A stretch of DNA of 51,296 nucleotides, from contig NZ_LQOX01000099.1 of the NCBI RefSeq assembly GCF_002102175.1, forward strand, positions 1 through 51,296, written 5' to 3'. A program made the translations under genes and the position numbers. Position 1 is the first letter of the stretch. Each line of letters starts with the position of its first letter. The stretch is from Mycobacterium gastri (GTDB taxonomy: Bacteria > Actinomycetota > Actinomycetes > Mycobacteriales > Mycobacteriaceae). A model generated the notes under the pieces. It had not been told where the DNA came from and searched no databases. It saw nothing but the letters and a program-made list of their open reading frames with translations. Positions 26,105 to 35,084 of this stretch are shown here, one piece after another.

Positions 26105-27466
26105 TCAGCGCGCGCCGTCGACCGCGAAAGTGACCAGGGCTGCCCAATACAGCGGGCTGGCGGTAACGTCTCCGTCCCGCCAGCGTCGCATCTGGTCGCG
26201 CTGCCAGCGATTGACGGCGCATCCGGCGTCGACGGTCTCGTGGGCCCGGTCCACGGCGGCGACCACGTCGGCCATCGGATCGACCAGATCGTCACCGGCG
26301 GTTGCGAATTGGCGATAGGCGGCCGTGGTGGGCAGCGACCACAGGGTGGCCGTCACCAGCTGCGCCCCACCGAGAATCATCGCCGCCACCAGGCCGGTAG
26401 CCTCGTCGAACCGGTAGTCACCGCCCGACGCGCAGGCCAGCAGTGCCACCCGCGGCGGTATCGGCAACCGCAGGGCCATCAGATCCGACGCGGTCAGTGG
26501 CCGGTGCTCGCCGACCGCGTCGGCATCGCCGGCGATCTCCGCCCGACAGGCCAGGTGCAGCGCGGCCCGGTCGGCCCGGCCGAGATCACTGTCGGCCGCA
26601 CTCGCGTGCCCGACATACACGAGTCGGCTCGGGTTTCGCGCCAGCAAGCCGGCGAGCCACCAGCGGTCGGCATCGCCGCGGCGAAACAATTCGACCGCCG
26701 CCTCGACGGCCGGCAACACCGCGCGGCGTTGCATCAGCTCGGCAAAGTGCCGTGCCAGCGCGGTGTGCTCCGACGGGCGGCCGAGCACCGATCCCAGCGC
26801 GGAGTCGGGCCGCTGCCCGGGTACGCGGGGATCCAGCACCAGCACCGGCGGACCGTCATGCCGGGCGTCCCAGCCGGCCGGTGCCCGCGGGGCATTGACG
26901 ATGTTCTGCGGTACCGCCAGCAGCACGTCGACCAGCTCCATCAGCCGGTAGCCGTCGGTGTGCGCGGTGATATCGGCCAGCTGCCACGGGATGCGGGCGG
27001 CCGCCCGGCCGCTGGCGGTGATGGCCTCCTGGCGGGCCCGCACCAGCTCTTCCTTGCTCGGCCCGGATTTCGGCACCGCCAGCAGGCCCCAGGGCACACG
27101 TGCCAGACGGGCGCTGGGGGCGACGAACAGCACCGGGCGCGGCGACGACACACACTCCGTCAGCAGCTGCCAACCCGGTGCGCCGATCAGCAGCACACCG
27201 AGGATGTAGGCGAGCGTCAGCTCGGCATCCGGCGTCGCGAACGGACCTGTGGCCAGTGCCCGTTCGATGGCATCGCGCCGGCTCTCGGAGCCGTGCGGCT
27301 CGGGCAGCGCGTCGGAGAGTTCGTCCAGGGCCGCTAGCAGAATCGGCTCTTCCACCACCCAGGCAACGGTTTTCGACGGCTGACCGACGATCCGCAAGCT
27401 GGCGTAGGTGGCGATCCCGACGTCGGCGTATCGCAGGACCAGAGTCAGCCGGTCCGAGTCGCTCAT
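26105..27466 (-). CDS. CHAT-domain (caspase-like) protease
   Basis: A 453-residue protein. The C-terminal 170 residues are a CHAT domain: the catalytic His287 in VYVGHASAAD and Cys345 in ALLACASGGD, followed by the strand-helix pattern FDEATGLVAAMILGGAQLV and TATLWSLP typical of the family. The N-terminal 280 residues are helical with no assigned domain; TPR-like packing is possible. CHAT proteases are caspase relatives found in bacterial conflict and death systems (for example TPR-CHAT/Csx29 of type III-E CRISPR). Here the TPR part is encoded by the preceding overlapping gene (ATGA overlap), so sensor and protease may act as a pair. Function is inferred from family and context. Confidence 0.82.
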   Translation of the reverse strand: MSDSDRLTLVLRYADVGIATYASLRIVGQPSKTVAWVVEEPILLAALDELSDALPEPHGSESRRDAIERALATGPFATPDAELTLAYILGVLLIGAPGWQLLTECVSSPRPVLFVAPSARLARVPWGLLAVPKSGPSKEELVRARQEAITASGRAAARIPWQLADITAHTDGYRLMELVDVLLAVPQNIVNAPRAPAGWDARHDGPPVLVLDPRVPGQRPDSALGSVLGRPSEHTALARHFAELMQRRAVLPAVEAAVELFRRGDADRWWLAGLLARNPSRLVYVGHASAADSDLGRADRAALHLACRAEIAGDADAVGEHRPLTASDLMALRLPIPPRVALLACASGGDYRFDEATGLVAAMILGGAQLVTATLWSLPTTAAYRQFATAGDDLVDPMADVVAAVDRAHETVDAGCAVNRWQRDQMRRWRDGDVTASPLYWAALVTFAVDGAR

Positions 27467-29199
27467 GGCCAGGTCGACCAGGCGGGTTCGGCGGCGGTGA
27501 CAGCGCGACCGTAACGCCGAAACGCCAGTGCGCGATAGTGACTCATGATCGGCTCGGCATTCGGCTCCATCCGCAGCGGCGGCAACGGCCCAAGCCGGGT
27601 CAGCGAGTTACCGGTTTGCGCCGGTGGACCCGCTGCCGCGAGGGCCGGCTCCGGCTCGGCGTCGGCCAATGCCGTTGCGCTGGTGGTCGACGCCCACTCA
27701 CCCACTGCCGGCCGCTGCGGTTCCGCGTTGAAAGTACCTCTGGCGCTGTGATATTCGACCAGCTCACTGACCAGACCGGTGTTCTCCCATTCCCAGGCGA
27801 CAGCGAAGGCACCGGCCAGCATTGGTGCCGACACATGGGCCGCCCACCGTGCTCTCGCGTCCGCGTCGGCGATCGAATAACGCACCGAGTCGACGGCCAG
27901 CGCCGCGGGCACCTTGAGCTCGGCGGCCTGCTCGAGCTTTTTGAGCGCGCGCCGGTATTGCGGGGTGCCGACTTCGCCGCGCAGGATGCCGAGCCCGTCG
28001 GCTTGCCGTGCCTCGGTCTCCTGCAACGTCTCCTCCGGGTCGCCGGAGCTGTCAAAACCCAAGTCGGCCAGCGCGTCTGCCCGCCACACGGTGCCCAGGT
28101 GGCTGTCGAGCTGAGCGTACTGCAGCCAACTGCTGCGCGGTGAGGAGTCGAGCAACTCGCGCGCCTGCGCGATCATCTCGACTGCTTCGGCGAAACGGCT
28201 GCAGAAGATCGGGATCCAGCTGCGTTGCAGCAGAATCCGGTGCAGATGCAGCGGCTTACCCAGTTCGCGCCAGTGCCGTTCGGCGTGTTCCCAGCATTCA
28301 TCGGCGGCTTCCAGTGCGCCGCTTGCCAGCCGGGTAAGTCCCAGGTACAGCCAGCACCGGGCGACGTCGTGCGCCCGGGCGTACCGGGCGATGACCGGAT
28401 GAGCCTGCGACACCAACTGCTCGGTCATCACATGGTCGCCCACCAGCCAGCGGGCCACCGCACGCTCCAATTGCGTTCTGGCCGAAGCTAATTCCCAGCC
28501 GTTGGCGGTGGCGCGGGCTTCGGCTCGCCGCAGCCAGGGCTCGGCTTCCGGCAGTCGCCCGGTCTCGACGCAGAATCTGCCGTATCCGGTGGCCGCGCAA
28601 ACCCAGAGATAGTCGTCATAGGCGTCGGCGGCAGGCCGGTTCACGGCGTCGAGTATCTGCTCCCATAAGTGCAGCGATCGGGGATGAAGGTCGTCGTCGC
28701 AGAGTGCAACGGCGCACCGGAGGCGGGCGTGGGTGAGCAGCGAGGCGCCCTCGCCGGCAAGATCGGGAAAGGCGTCGTCGGAGTCGGTGACCAACGCCGC
28801 CAACTCCGCCAGCGCCGTCCGGGCGCCGTCGTGATCGCCACGTGCCGCTGCCAGGCCGGTATGCAGCGACTGAGCGCGCCGCGAATAGCGGCAGACCATC
28901 CGCACGATGTCCGCGTCGGACATCCGCACCTGACCGGCTGCCTCGGGCATCGTGCCGGCCCGAATCCCGGAGTAGCTCGCCACACAGTCGCGGATCCGCC
29001 GAATGCATTCGTCCACACCGTCATTGGCGCCGCGGGCCAGGTAGATCTCACCGAGCTGCGCGAAAACCTCCAGCATGAGGTCGTCTCGATCGGCCTGCTC
29101 GATACGCGGCATCAGGGACAGCAGCAGCTGGCGCGCACCCTCCTCGTCGGCGGCGAACGCCAGGCGCCGGGCGCCTTCGAGCTCGTCGGAGATCGACAC
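27463..29199 (-). CDS. TPR-like helical repeat protein paired with the CHAT protease
   Basis: A 578-residue, almost entirely helical protein with repeats of TPR type, such as LMLEVFAQLGEIYLARGAND, WLYLGLTRLASGALEAADEC, and LPEAEPWLRRAEARATANGW. A Pro/Ala-rich linker near residues 510-545 precedes a short C-terminal segment MSHYRALAFRRYGRAV. Such arrays bind partner proteins or peptides. GTG 29199 is chosen as the start because the alternative ATG at 29229 lies inside a strong hairpin that probably terminates the upstream gene. The stop overlaps the CHAT gene start by 4 bp. I infer a scaffold or sensor that controls the protease. Confidence 0.78.
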   Translation of the reverse strand: MSISDELEGARRLAFAADEEGARQLLLSLMPRIEQADRDDLMLEVFAQLGEIYLARGANDGVDECIRRIRDCVASYSGIRAGTMPEAAGQVRMSDADIVRMVCRYSRRAQSLHTGLAAARGDHDGARTALAELAALVTDSDDAFPDLAGEGASLLTHARLRCAVALCDDDLHPRSLHLWEQILDAVNRPAADAYDDYLWVCAATGYGRFCVETGRLPEAEPWLRRAEARATANGWELASARTQLERAVARWLVGDHVMTEQLVSQAHPVIARYARAHDVARCWLYLGLTRLASGALEAADECWEHAERHWRELGKPLHLHRILLQRSWIPIFCSRFAEAVEMIAQARELLDSSPRSSWLQYAQLDSHLGTVWRADALADLGFDSSGDPEETLQETEARQADGLGILRGEVGTPQYRRALKKLEQAAELKVPAALAVDSVRYSIADADARARWAAHVSAPMLAGAFAVAWEWENTGLVSELVEYHSARGTFNAEPQRPAVGEWASTTSATALADAEPEPALAAAGPPAQTGNSLTRLGPLPPLRMEPNAEPIMSHYRALAFRRYGRAVTAAEPAWSTWP

Positions 29200-29214
29200 G
29201 GCTGCATCATAAGT

Positions 29215-29250
29215 CCGGCCGGCGGACATGGAGGCATGTCCGCCGGCCGG
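29215..29250. terminator. Perfect 16-bp hairpin after the LpqH-like gene
   Basis: The arms 29215-29230 and 29235-29250 are exact reverse complements, 16 bp, about 75% GC, with a 4-base loop. The element lies 11 bp beyond the stop of the lipoprotein gene and before the TPR gene start. It has no U-tract, as is usual for mycobacterial intrinsic terminators, so it is called a terminator from position and stem strength. Confidence 0.6.
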
Positions 29251-29261
29251 GATCGGCCGCA

Positions 29262-29735
29262 CTAGCCGCACGTCACCTTGATGTTGAAGTCCTTGGTGAT
29301 CATTCCGGCCATCGGGTTCTTCAAGTCGGCGCCCTGCGCCTGGCCGGTGATGGTGTAGGTCTTGCCGTCCACCGCGACCTTGGCCGAGCCCACCTTGGCG
29401 CCCATGTTGTCGGCGACGGACAGGGCGTTGCCGTCGACGACCAGCGCCAGCGACTCGACCCGTGGTGTCGCCTCGTCGGTCATCACCACCGCCAGCGCCT
29501 GTTGCTGCCCACCGGTGGAGCCGCTGCCGATGTTGATCTTGCCGCCCTGCTTGACGCAGGTCACCGACGCCGGGTTCAGTCCGGGAAGATCGGTGCCGCC
29601 CACCTGGACCTGGGTGCCGCCACCGCCGGTGGAGACGCTCGATGCCGGGCCGGCTGTGTGACCGCCGCTGGAGCAGCCCACCAGTACCGCAGCGCTGCCG
29701 ATGGTTCCAATCGCAGCCGCGACAACACGCTTCAT
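29262..29735 (-). CDS. LpqH-family (19-kDa antigen-type) lipoprotein
   Basis: A 157-residue lipoprotein: basic start MKRVVAAAIG, hydrophobic helix, lipobox VLVGC (Cys21), then a Ser/Gly/Thr-rich linker. The mature domain matches the mycobacterial 19-kDa family: PASVTCVKQGGKINIGSG, VESLALVVDGNALSV, YTITGQAQGADLKNPM, and the ending KDFNIKVTCG, where two Cys form a disulfide. LpqH (Rv3763) itself is encoded elsewhere, so this is a paralogue. It is anchored in the membrane or envelope; the 19-kDa relatives are TLR2 ligands. ATG 29735 is chosen for the signal peptide and a GGAAGG ribosome site at 29742-29747. It is divergent from the enoyl-CoA hydratase gene (136 bp gap). Confidence 0.88.
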   Translation of the reverse strand: MKRVVAAAIGTIGSAAVLVGCSSGGHTAGPASSVSTGGGGTQVQVGGTDLPGLNPASVTCVKQGGKINIGSGSTGGQQQALAVVMTDEATPRVESLALVVDGNALSVADNMGAKVGSAKVAVDGKTYTITGQAQGADLKNPMAGMITKDFNIKVTCG

Positions 29736-29871
29736 CGGATTTCCTTCCGTTGTGCGCCGCCCCGATGGCGGCGTCATGGCAGCAAGTACAAATCCGCTCG
29801 GCTGCTACCGATCCCAAGTATTCGAGCGACCCGGAAGCGCCGCCGGTTCGCCGTGGTGATGAAGTGTCGGT

Positions 29872-30600
29872 GTGATCGACATCCAGATCCTGGAATCGGC
29901 GCGAGTGGTGACGCTCTCATCGGGGCGGGTGAACGCCCTGGACATCGAGCTGCTCGGCGAGTTGACCGACGTCCTGCACCAGCTGCAGGGCCCGCTGGTG
30001 ATCACCGGCGCCGGGCGGGTGTTCTGTGCCGGCGTGGACCTCGATCGCGTGCTGGATGGCGGTGCGGGGTACACCGATCGGCTGATCCCGGCGCTGTCGG
30101 ACGCGTTCGAGGCGATGTTCAGCTATCCCGGGCCGACGGTGGCCGCGATCAACGGTGCGGCCATCGCGGGCGGATGTGTGCTGGCGTGCGCGTGCGATCG
30201 GCGATTGATCAGCCCCGATGCCCAGATCGGGGCATCAGAGGTGCGGGTCGGAGTGCCCTTCCCGGTCGCCGCGCTGGAGGTGATGCGCTATGCGTGCGGC
30301 GACCGCGCCGAGGAGGTGCTGCTGGGCGGCGGCACGTTCCGCGGGAGCGAGGCCGTCGCGCGGGGATTTGCGCACGCCGTCGTCGACGAGGGCCTCCTCG
30401 AGGCGGCCGTCGCGGAGGCGGCGAGCCTTGGTGACATTCCGGCCGAGGCATACCGGCACACCAAAATCCAGCTGCGGGCGCCCACGGTGGTGCGCATGCG
30501 CGAATCCGGCGACATCGACGACGGCGTCCGCCGGCGCTGGGGTGCCGAGCTGACCCGGCAGGGGATCGCCGGCTACCTGGAGCGTCTTCGCCGGCGCTGA
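29872..30600 (+). CDS. Enoyl-CoA hydratase/isomerase family protein
   Basis: A 242-residue crotonase-fold protein. The two oxyanion-hole segments are ITGAGRVFCAGVDLD and INGAAIAGGCVLACACD. The crotonase catalytic Glu pair is only partly evident: IGASEVRVGVPFPVAALEVM contains one acidic residue at the expected turn. The N-terminus starts directly with a beta-strand (IDIQILESARVVTLSSGRVN). At 242 residues it is slightly shorter than standard hydratases (about 257). It could hydrate, isomerise or hydrolyse acyl-CoA. GTG 29872 is used because no better start lies upstream. The gene converges on lucA with a 1 bp gap. Confidence 0.85.
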   Translation: MIDIQILESARVVTLSSGRVNALDIELLGELTDVLHQLQGPLVITGAGRVFCAGVDLDRVLDGGAGYTDRLIPALSDAFEAMFSYPGPTVAAINGAAIAGGCVLACACDRRLISPDAQIGASEVRVGVPFPVAALEVMRYACGDRAEEVLLGGGTFRGSEAVARGFAHAVVDEGLLEAAVAEAASLGDIPAEAYRHTKIQLRAPTVVRMRESGDIDDGVRRRWGAELTRQGIAGYLERLRRR

Positions 30601-30601
30601 G

Positions 30602-31435
30602 CTAATCCTCGACGGTGACCCCGCCGCGGGTGCGCCGGCGGCGGTGGGACGTCTTGCCGGTCGGGCGGCGGTTGCGTATCGCGCTTCGCGGCTCCTCGGC
30701 GGCTTCGGTCTCTTCGGTCTCTTCGGTCTCTTCGGTCGCTTCGGTCGGGGGTGATTCCTCGGCCGTTACTTCCGGCTCAGCCTCGGCCTCGGCCGTCGGT
30801 TCCGGGGTTTCCGGCTCGGCCGGCTCCTCTTCGGTTGGTTGGGTTTCGGCTTCGGTCGTTTCGGCGACCTCGACTTCTTCTTTTTCGTCGGCTTCTTCGT
30901 CAGCCGCGGCTTCGGCTTCTTCGGTCTCAGCCTCTTCGGTCTCGCCGGGCTTCTTGCGGCGAATGCGCCGCTGCTTGGTCGCCTTCGGCTTGAGCGGTTT
31001 CGGTGGCGGCGGCGGCAATTCCGCAACAAACGACAGGTAGAACGCGAAGAACCCGAGCACCCCGATGGCGGCGGCGGCCCCATAGATCCCGAACAACCAC
31101 TGTCCCGCGGAGTCCAGACTGAGCCAGATCTCGCTGATCGCGGTGCCGATGATCAGCACGCCCGCCAGCACGTGGGCCACGATCGACCAGGTTCTTATCG
31201 ACAGCGCGAGCTGCGGGGTGCCGAGTTCCGGCTTGCGGGTGCGCAACAGGGTGAACACCACCGGCAGTGCGGCCAGGCCAATCAGCGCGCCGGCCACGAT
31301 CCGCAGCGTCGTTCCCAACGCGTGCGAGGTCTCGCCCATCAGCTCGTACCAGCGGGGCAACACGAAATAGAAGTAGAGGAGGCCGGCGGCGATCGAAAAC
31401 GACGCGTGCCAAACGACGGCCCACTTGCGGCGCAT
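30602..31435 (-). CDS. lucA: LucA-like membrane protein with long acidic C-terminal tail
   Basis: A 277-residue protein in the position and with the layout of Rv3723 (LucA). Four hydrophobic helices lie in the first 140 residues (WHASFSIAAGLLYFYFVLP, TTLRIVAGALIGLAALPVVF, SIVAHVLAGVLIIGTAIS, LFGIYGAAAAIGVLGFFAFY). A Pro/Lys-rich linker (ELPPPPPKPLKPK) and a Glu/Thr-rich low-complexity tail of about 110 residues follow, ending basic. In M. tuberculosis LucA stabilises Mce1 and Mce4 and coordinates fatty acid and cholesterol import. The start at 31435 has AGGAGG 3 bp upstream, close for an RBS; 31447 is the alternative. The tail is repetitive (EETEE units), so its length probably varies between strains. 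Confidence 0.85.
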   Translation of the reverse strand: MRRKWAVVWHASFSIAAGLLYFYFVLPRWYELMGETSHALGTTLRIVAGALIGLAALPVVFTLLRTRKPELGTPQLALSIRTWSIVAHVLAGVLIIGTAISEIWLSLDSAGQWLFGIYGAAAAIGVLGFFAFYLSFVAELPPPPPKPLKPKATKQRRIRRKKPGETEEAETEEAEAAADEEADEKEEVEVAETTEAETQPTEEEPAEPETPEPTAEAEAEPEVTAEESPPTEATEETEETEETEAAEEPRSAIRNRRPTGKTSHRRRRTRGGVTVED

Positions 31436-31503
31436 ATGCCTCCTCATACTGGTTGGCACTGGTCAGCTTAACGTTGCCCCACAAGCTGGCCGGCCCCCGT
31501 GTG

Positions 31504-31518
31504 TGTCCGCGTTGCGGA
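31504..31518 (-). terminator. Short hairpin after tRNA-Ser
   Basis: GTCCGC and GCGGAC (31504-31509 / 31513-31518) form a 6-bp stem with a 3-base loop just beyond the encoded CCA of the tRNA on the minus strand. It is a plausible weak terminator; there is no U-tract. Confidence 0.35.
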
Positions 31519-31521
31519 CTT

Positions 31522-33116
<1,595 letters not shown>

Positions 33117-33142
33117 ATCGACTGCGCGCTCAAGGCTTTCGC

Positions 33143-33218
33143 TGTGCGTCCAGGGCGGCAGAAATTGCGAAATCCCGCCCGGTGTTCACCCTCGACGCCG
33201 TGAGCGCACACTCGATGC
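33143..33218. repeat. Dispersed intergenic repeat, copy 1
   Basis: The segment between aspC and dnaX contains GTGCGTCCAGGGCGG, a short AT-containing middle with AAATTGCGAAAT, CCGCCC, then CTCGACGCCGTGAGCGCACA and CTCGATGC. GGGCGG (33153-33158) and CCGCCC (33175-33180) can pair. The same order of blocks occurs at 46925-47020, upstream of ask. No coding potential is visible in 33117-33260. Confidence 0.5.
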
Positions 33219-33260
33219 CCAGCCGGGCGCTAGTCACCCAGGCTGAGTAGCCTGCTGACC

Positions 33261-35075
33261 GTGGCTCTCTACCGCAAGTATCGACCGGCAACGTTCGCCG
33301 AGGTGGTGGGGCAGGAGCACGTCACCGAGCCGCTGTCGGTCGCCCTGGAAGCCGGCCGGATCAACCACGCGTACCTGTTCTCGGGGCCGCGTGGCTGCGG
33401 GAAGACGTCGTCGGCGCGCATCCTGGCGCGCTCCTTGAACTGTGCCCAGGGCCCGACGGCCACGCCGTGCGGCGTCTGTGAGTCCTGCGTGGCGCTGGCG
33501 CCCAACGCGCCCGGCAGCATCGACGTGGTCGAGCTCGACGCCGCCAGTCACGGCGGCGTCGACGACACCCGCGAGCTGCGGGATCGCGCGTTCTACGCAC
33601 CGGCTCAGTCGCGGTACCGGGTGTTCATCGTCGACGAGGCACACATGGTCACCACCGCCGGTTTCAACGCGCTGCTCAAGATCGTCGAAGAACCCCCCGA
33701 GCACCTGATCTTCATCTTCGCCACCACCGAACCGGAAAAGGTGCTGCCCACCATTCGGTCGCGCACCCACCACTACCCGTTCCGGTTGCTGCCACCGCGC
33801 ACCATGCGAGGGCTGATCGAGCGAATCTGTGAGCAGGAGGGCGTCGTCGTCGACGACGCGGTGTACCCGCTGGTGATCCGAGCCGGCGGCGGGTCCCCGC
33901 GTGACACGCTGTCGGTGCTCGACCAGTTGGTGGCCGGCTCCGACCACGGCCACGACGGCATCCGGGTGACCTACCAGCGGGCCCTAGGGCTGCTGGGCGC
34001 CACCGATGTGGCCCTGATCGACGACGCGGTCGACGCACTGGCCGCGGGCGACGCGGCGGCGTTGTTCGGCGCGGTCGAATCGGTGATCGACGCCGGGCAC
34101 GACCCTCGCCGTTTCGCCACCGATCTGCTGGAGCGATTCCGCGATCTGCTTGTCCTGCAAGCGGTTCCGGACGCCGTGTCTCGTGGGGTGGTGGATGCGC
34201 CGGAGGACGTGCTGGACCGGATGCGGGATCAGGCGGCGCGCATCGGGCCGGCGACCCTGACCCGGTACGCCGAGGTGGTTCAGGCCGGTCTGGGCGAGAT
34301 GCGCGGCGCGACTGCGCCGCGCCTGCTCCTGGAAGTGATTTGCGCCCGGCTACTCCTGCCGTCGGCCAGTGACGCCGAATCCGCGTTGCTGCAACGTGTC
34401 GAGCGGATCGAGACCCGGTTGGCCATGTCGATACCGGCCGCTCCGGAGACACCGGACACTGCTGCCCCACGTCGTCCGGCACCGCCCGCGCGCGCAGCGG
34501 ACACTGCGGCACCGCGTCGTCCGGCACCGCCCGCGCGCCCGGCGGACACTGCGGCCCCGCGCCGGCCGGCACCGCCAGAGCCGGCTCCCGAACCGGCTCC
34601 CGAACCGGAGAAGGCGCCAGCCGAACTCAACGCAGCCGCCGTTCGTACCATGTGGCCGACGGTGCGCGACAAGGTGCGCCAGCGCAGCCGCACCACCGAG
34701 GTGATGCTGGCAGGAGCCACCGTTCGCGCCCTGGAGGGCAACACGCTGGTGCTGACCCACGATTCGGCGCCGCTGGCCCGCCGGTTGTCCGAACAGCGCA
34801 ACGCCGACGTCATCGCCGAGGCACTCAAAGACGCGTTGGGCGTCGCCTGGCGGGTACGGTGCGAGGTGAGCGGACCCGAGCCCGTCGCAGCCTCGGTGCC
34901 CGCGAAAGCGGAAGAGGTTGTGCCAGAGACCGATTCCACTCAGCCCAGGGAAGACGAAGAGGAAAGCATGCTCGCCGAAGCCGGCCGCAATAACCCCTCC
35001 GAGCCGCGCCGCGACCCCGAAGAGGCAGCACTCGAGCTGCTGCGTAACGAACTGGGCGCCCGGCCCATCGACTAA
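33261..35075 (+). CDS. dnaX: DNA polymerase III gamma/tau subunit
   Basis: A 604-residue clamp-loader ATPase. The AAA+ domain has the P-loop FSGPRGCGKTSSAR, the zinc site with Cys in NCAQG..PCGVCESC, Walker B VFIVDEAHMV and sensor 1 IFIFATTEPEKVL. Domain III follows to about residue 380. Then comes a Pro/Ala linker with three 15-residue repeats, and a C-terminal domain (TMWPTVRDKVRQRSRTTEVM) that contacts the polymerase. It loads the sliding clamp and tethers two polymerases. GTG 33261 (VALYRKYRPATF) is the conserved start. It follows aspC after a repeat-containing gap and converges with the CFA-type gene. Confidence 0.95.
   Translation: MALYRKYRPATFAEVVGQEHVTEPLSVALEAGRINHAYLFSGPRGCGKTSSARILARSLNCAQGPTATPCGVCESCVALAPNAPGSIDVVELDAASHGGVDDTRELRDRAFYAPAQSRYRVFIVDEAHMVTTAGFNALLKIVEEPPEHLIFIFATTEPEKVLPTIRSRTHHYPFRLLPPRTMRGLIERICEQEGVVVDDAVYPLVIRAGGGSPRDTLSVLDQLVAGSDHGHDGIRVTYQRALGLLGATDVALIDDAVDALAAGDAAALFGAVESVIDAGHDPRRFATDLLERFRDLLVLQAVPDAVSRGVVDAPEDVLDRMRDQAARIGPATLTRYAEVVQAGLGEMRGATAPRLLLEVICARLLLPSASDAESALLQRVERIETRLAMSIPAAPETPDTAAPRRPAPPARAADTAAPRRPAPPARPADTAAPRRPAPPEPAPEPAPEPEKAPAELNAAAVRTMWPTVRDKVRQRSRTTEVMLAGATVRALEGNTLVLTHDSAPLARRLSEQRNADVIAEALKDALGVAWRVRCEVSGPEPVAASVPAKAEEVVPETDSTQPREDEEESMLAEAGRNNPSEPRRDPEEAALELLRNELGARPID
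34455..34589 (+). repeat. Three 45-bp tandem repeats in the dnaX linker
   Basis: Three in-frame units of exactly 45 bp start at 34455, 34500 and 34545, each encoding DTAAPRRPAPP plus four residues; the third diverges at its end. They lengthen the flexible linker of the tau subunit and could vary in copy number between strains. Confidence 0.75.
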
Positions 35076-35084
35076 GAAACAAAA

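Noticed and set aside
29200..29229. ATG start for the TPR protein 10 codons upstream
   Set aside because: It sits inside the perfect hairpin arm 29215-29230, so initiation there is unlikely; GTG 29199 is preferred.
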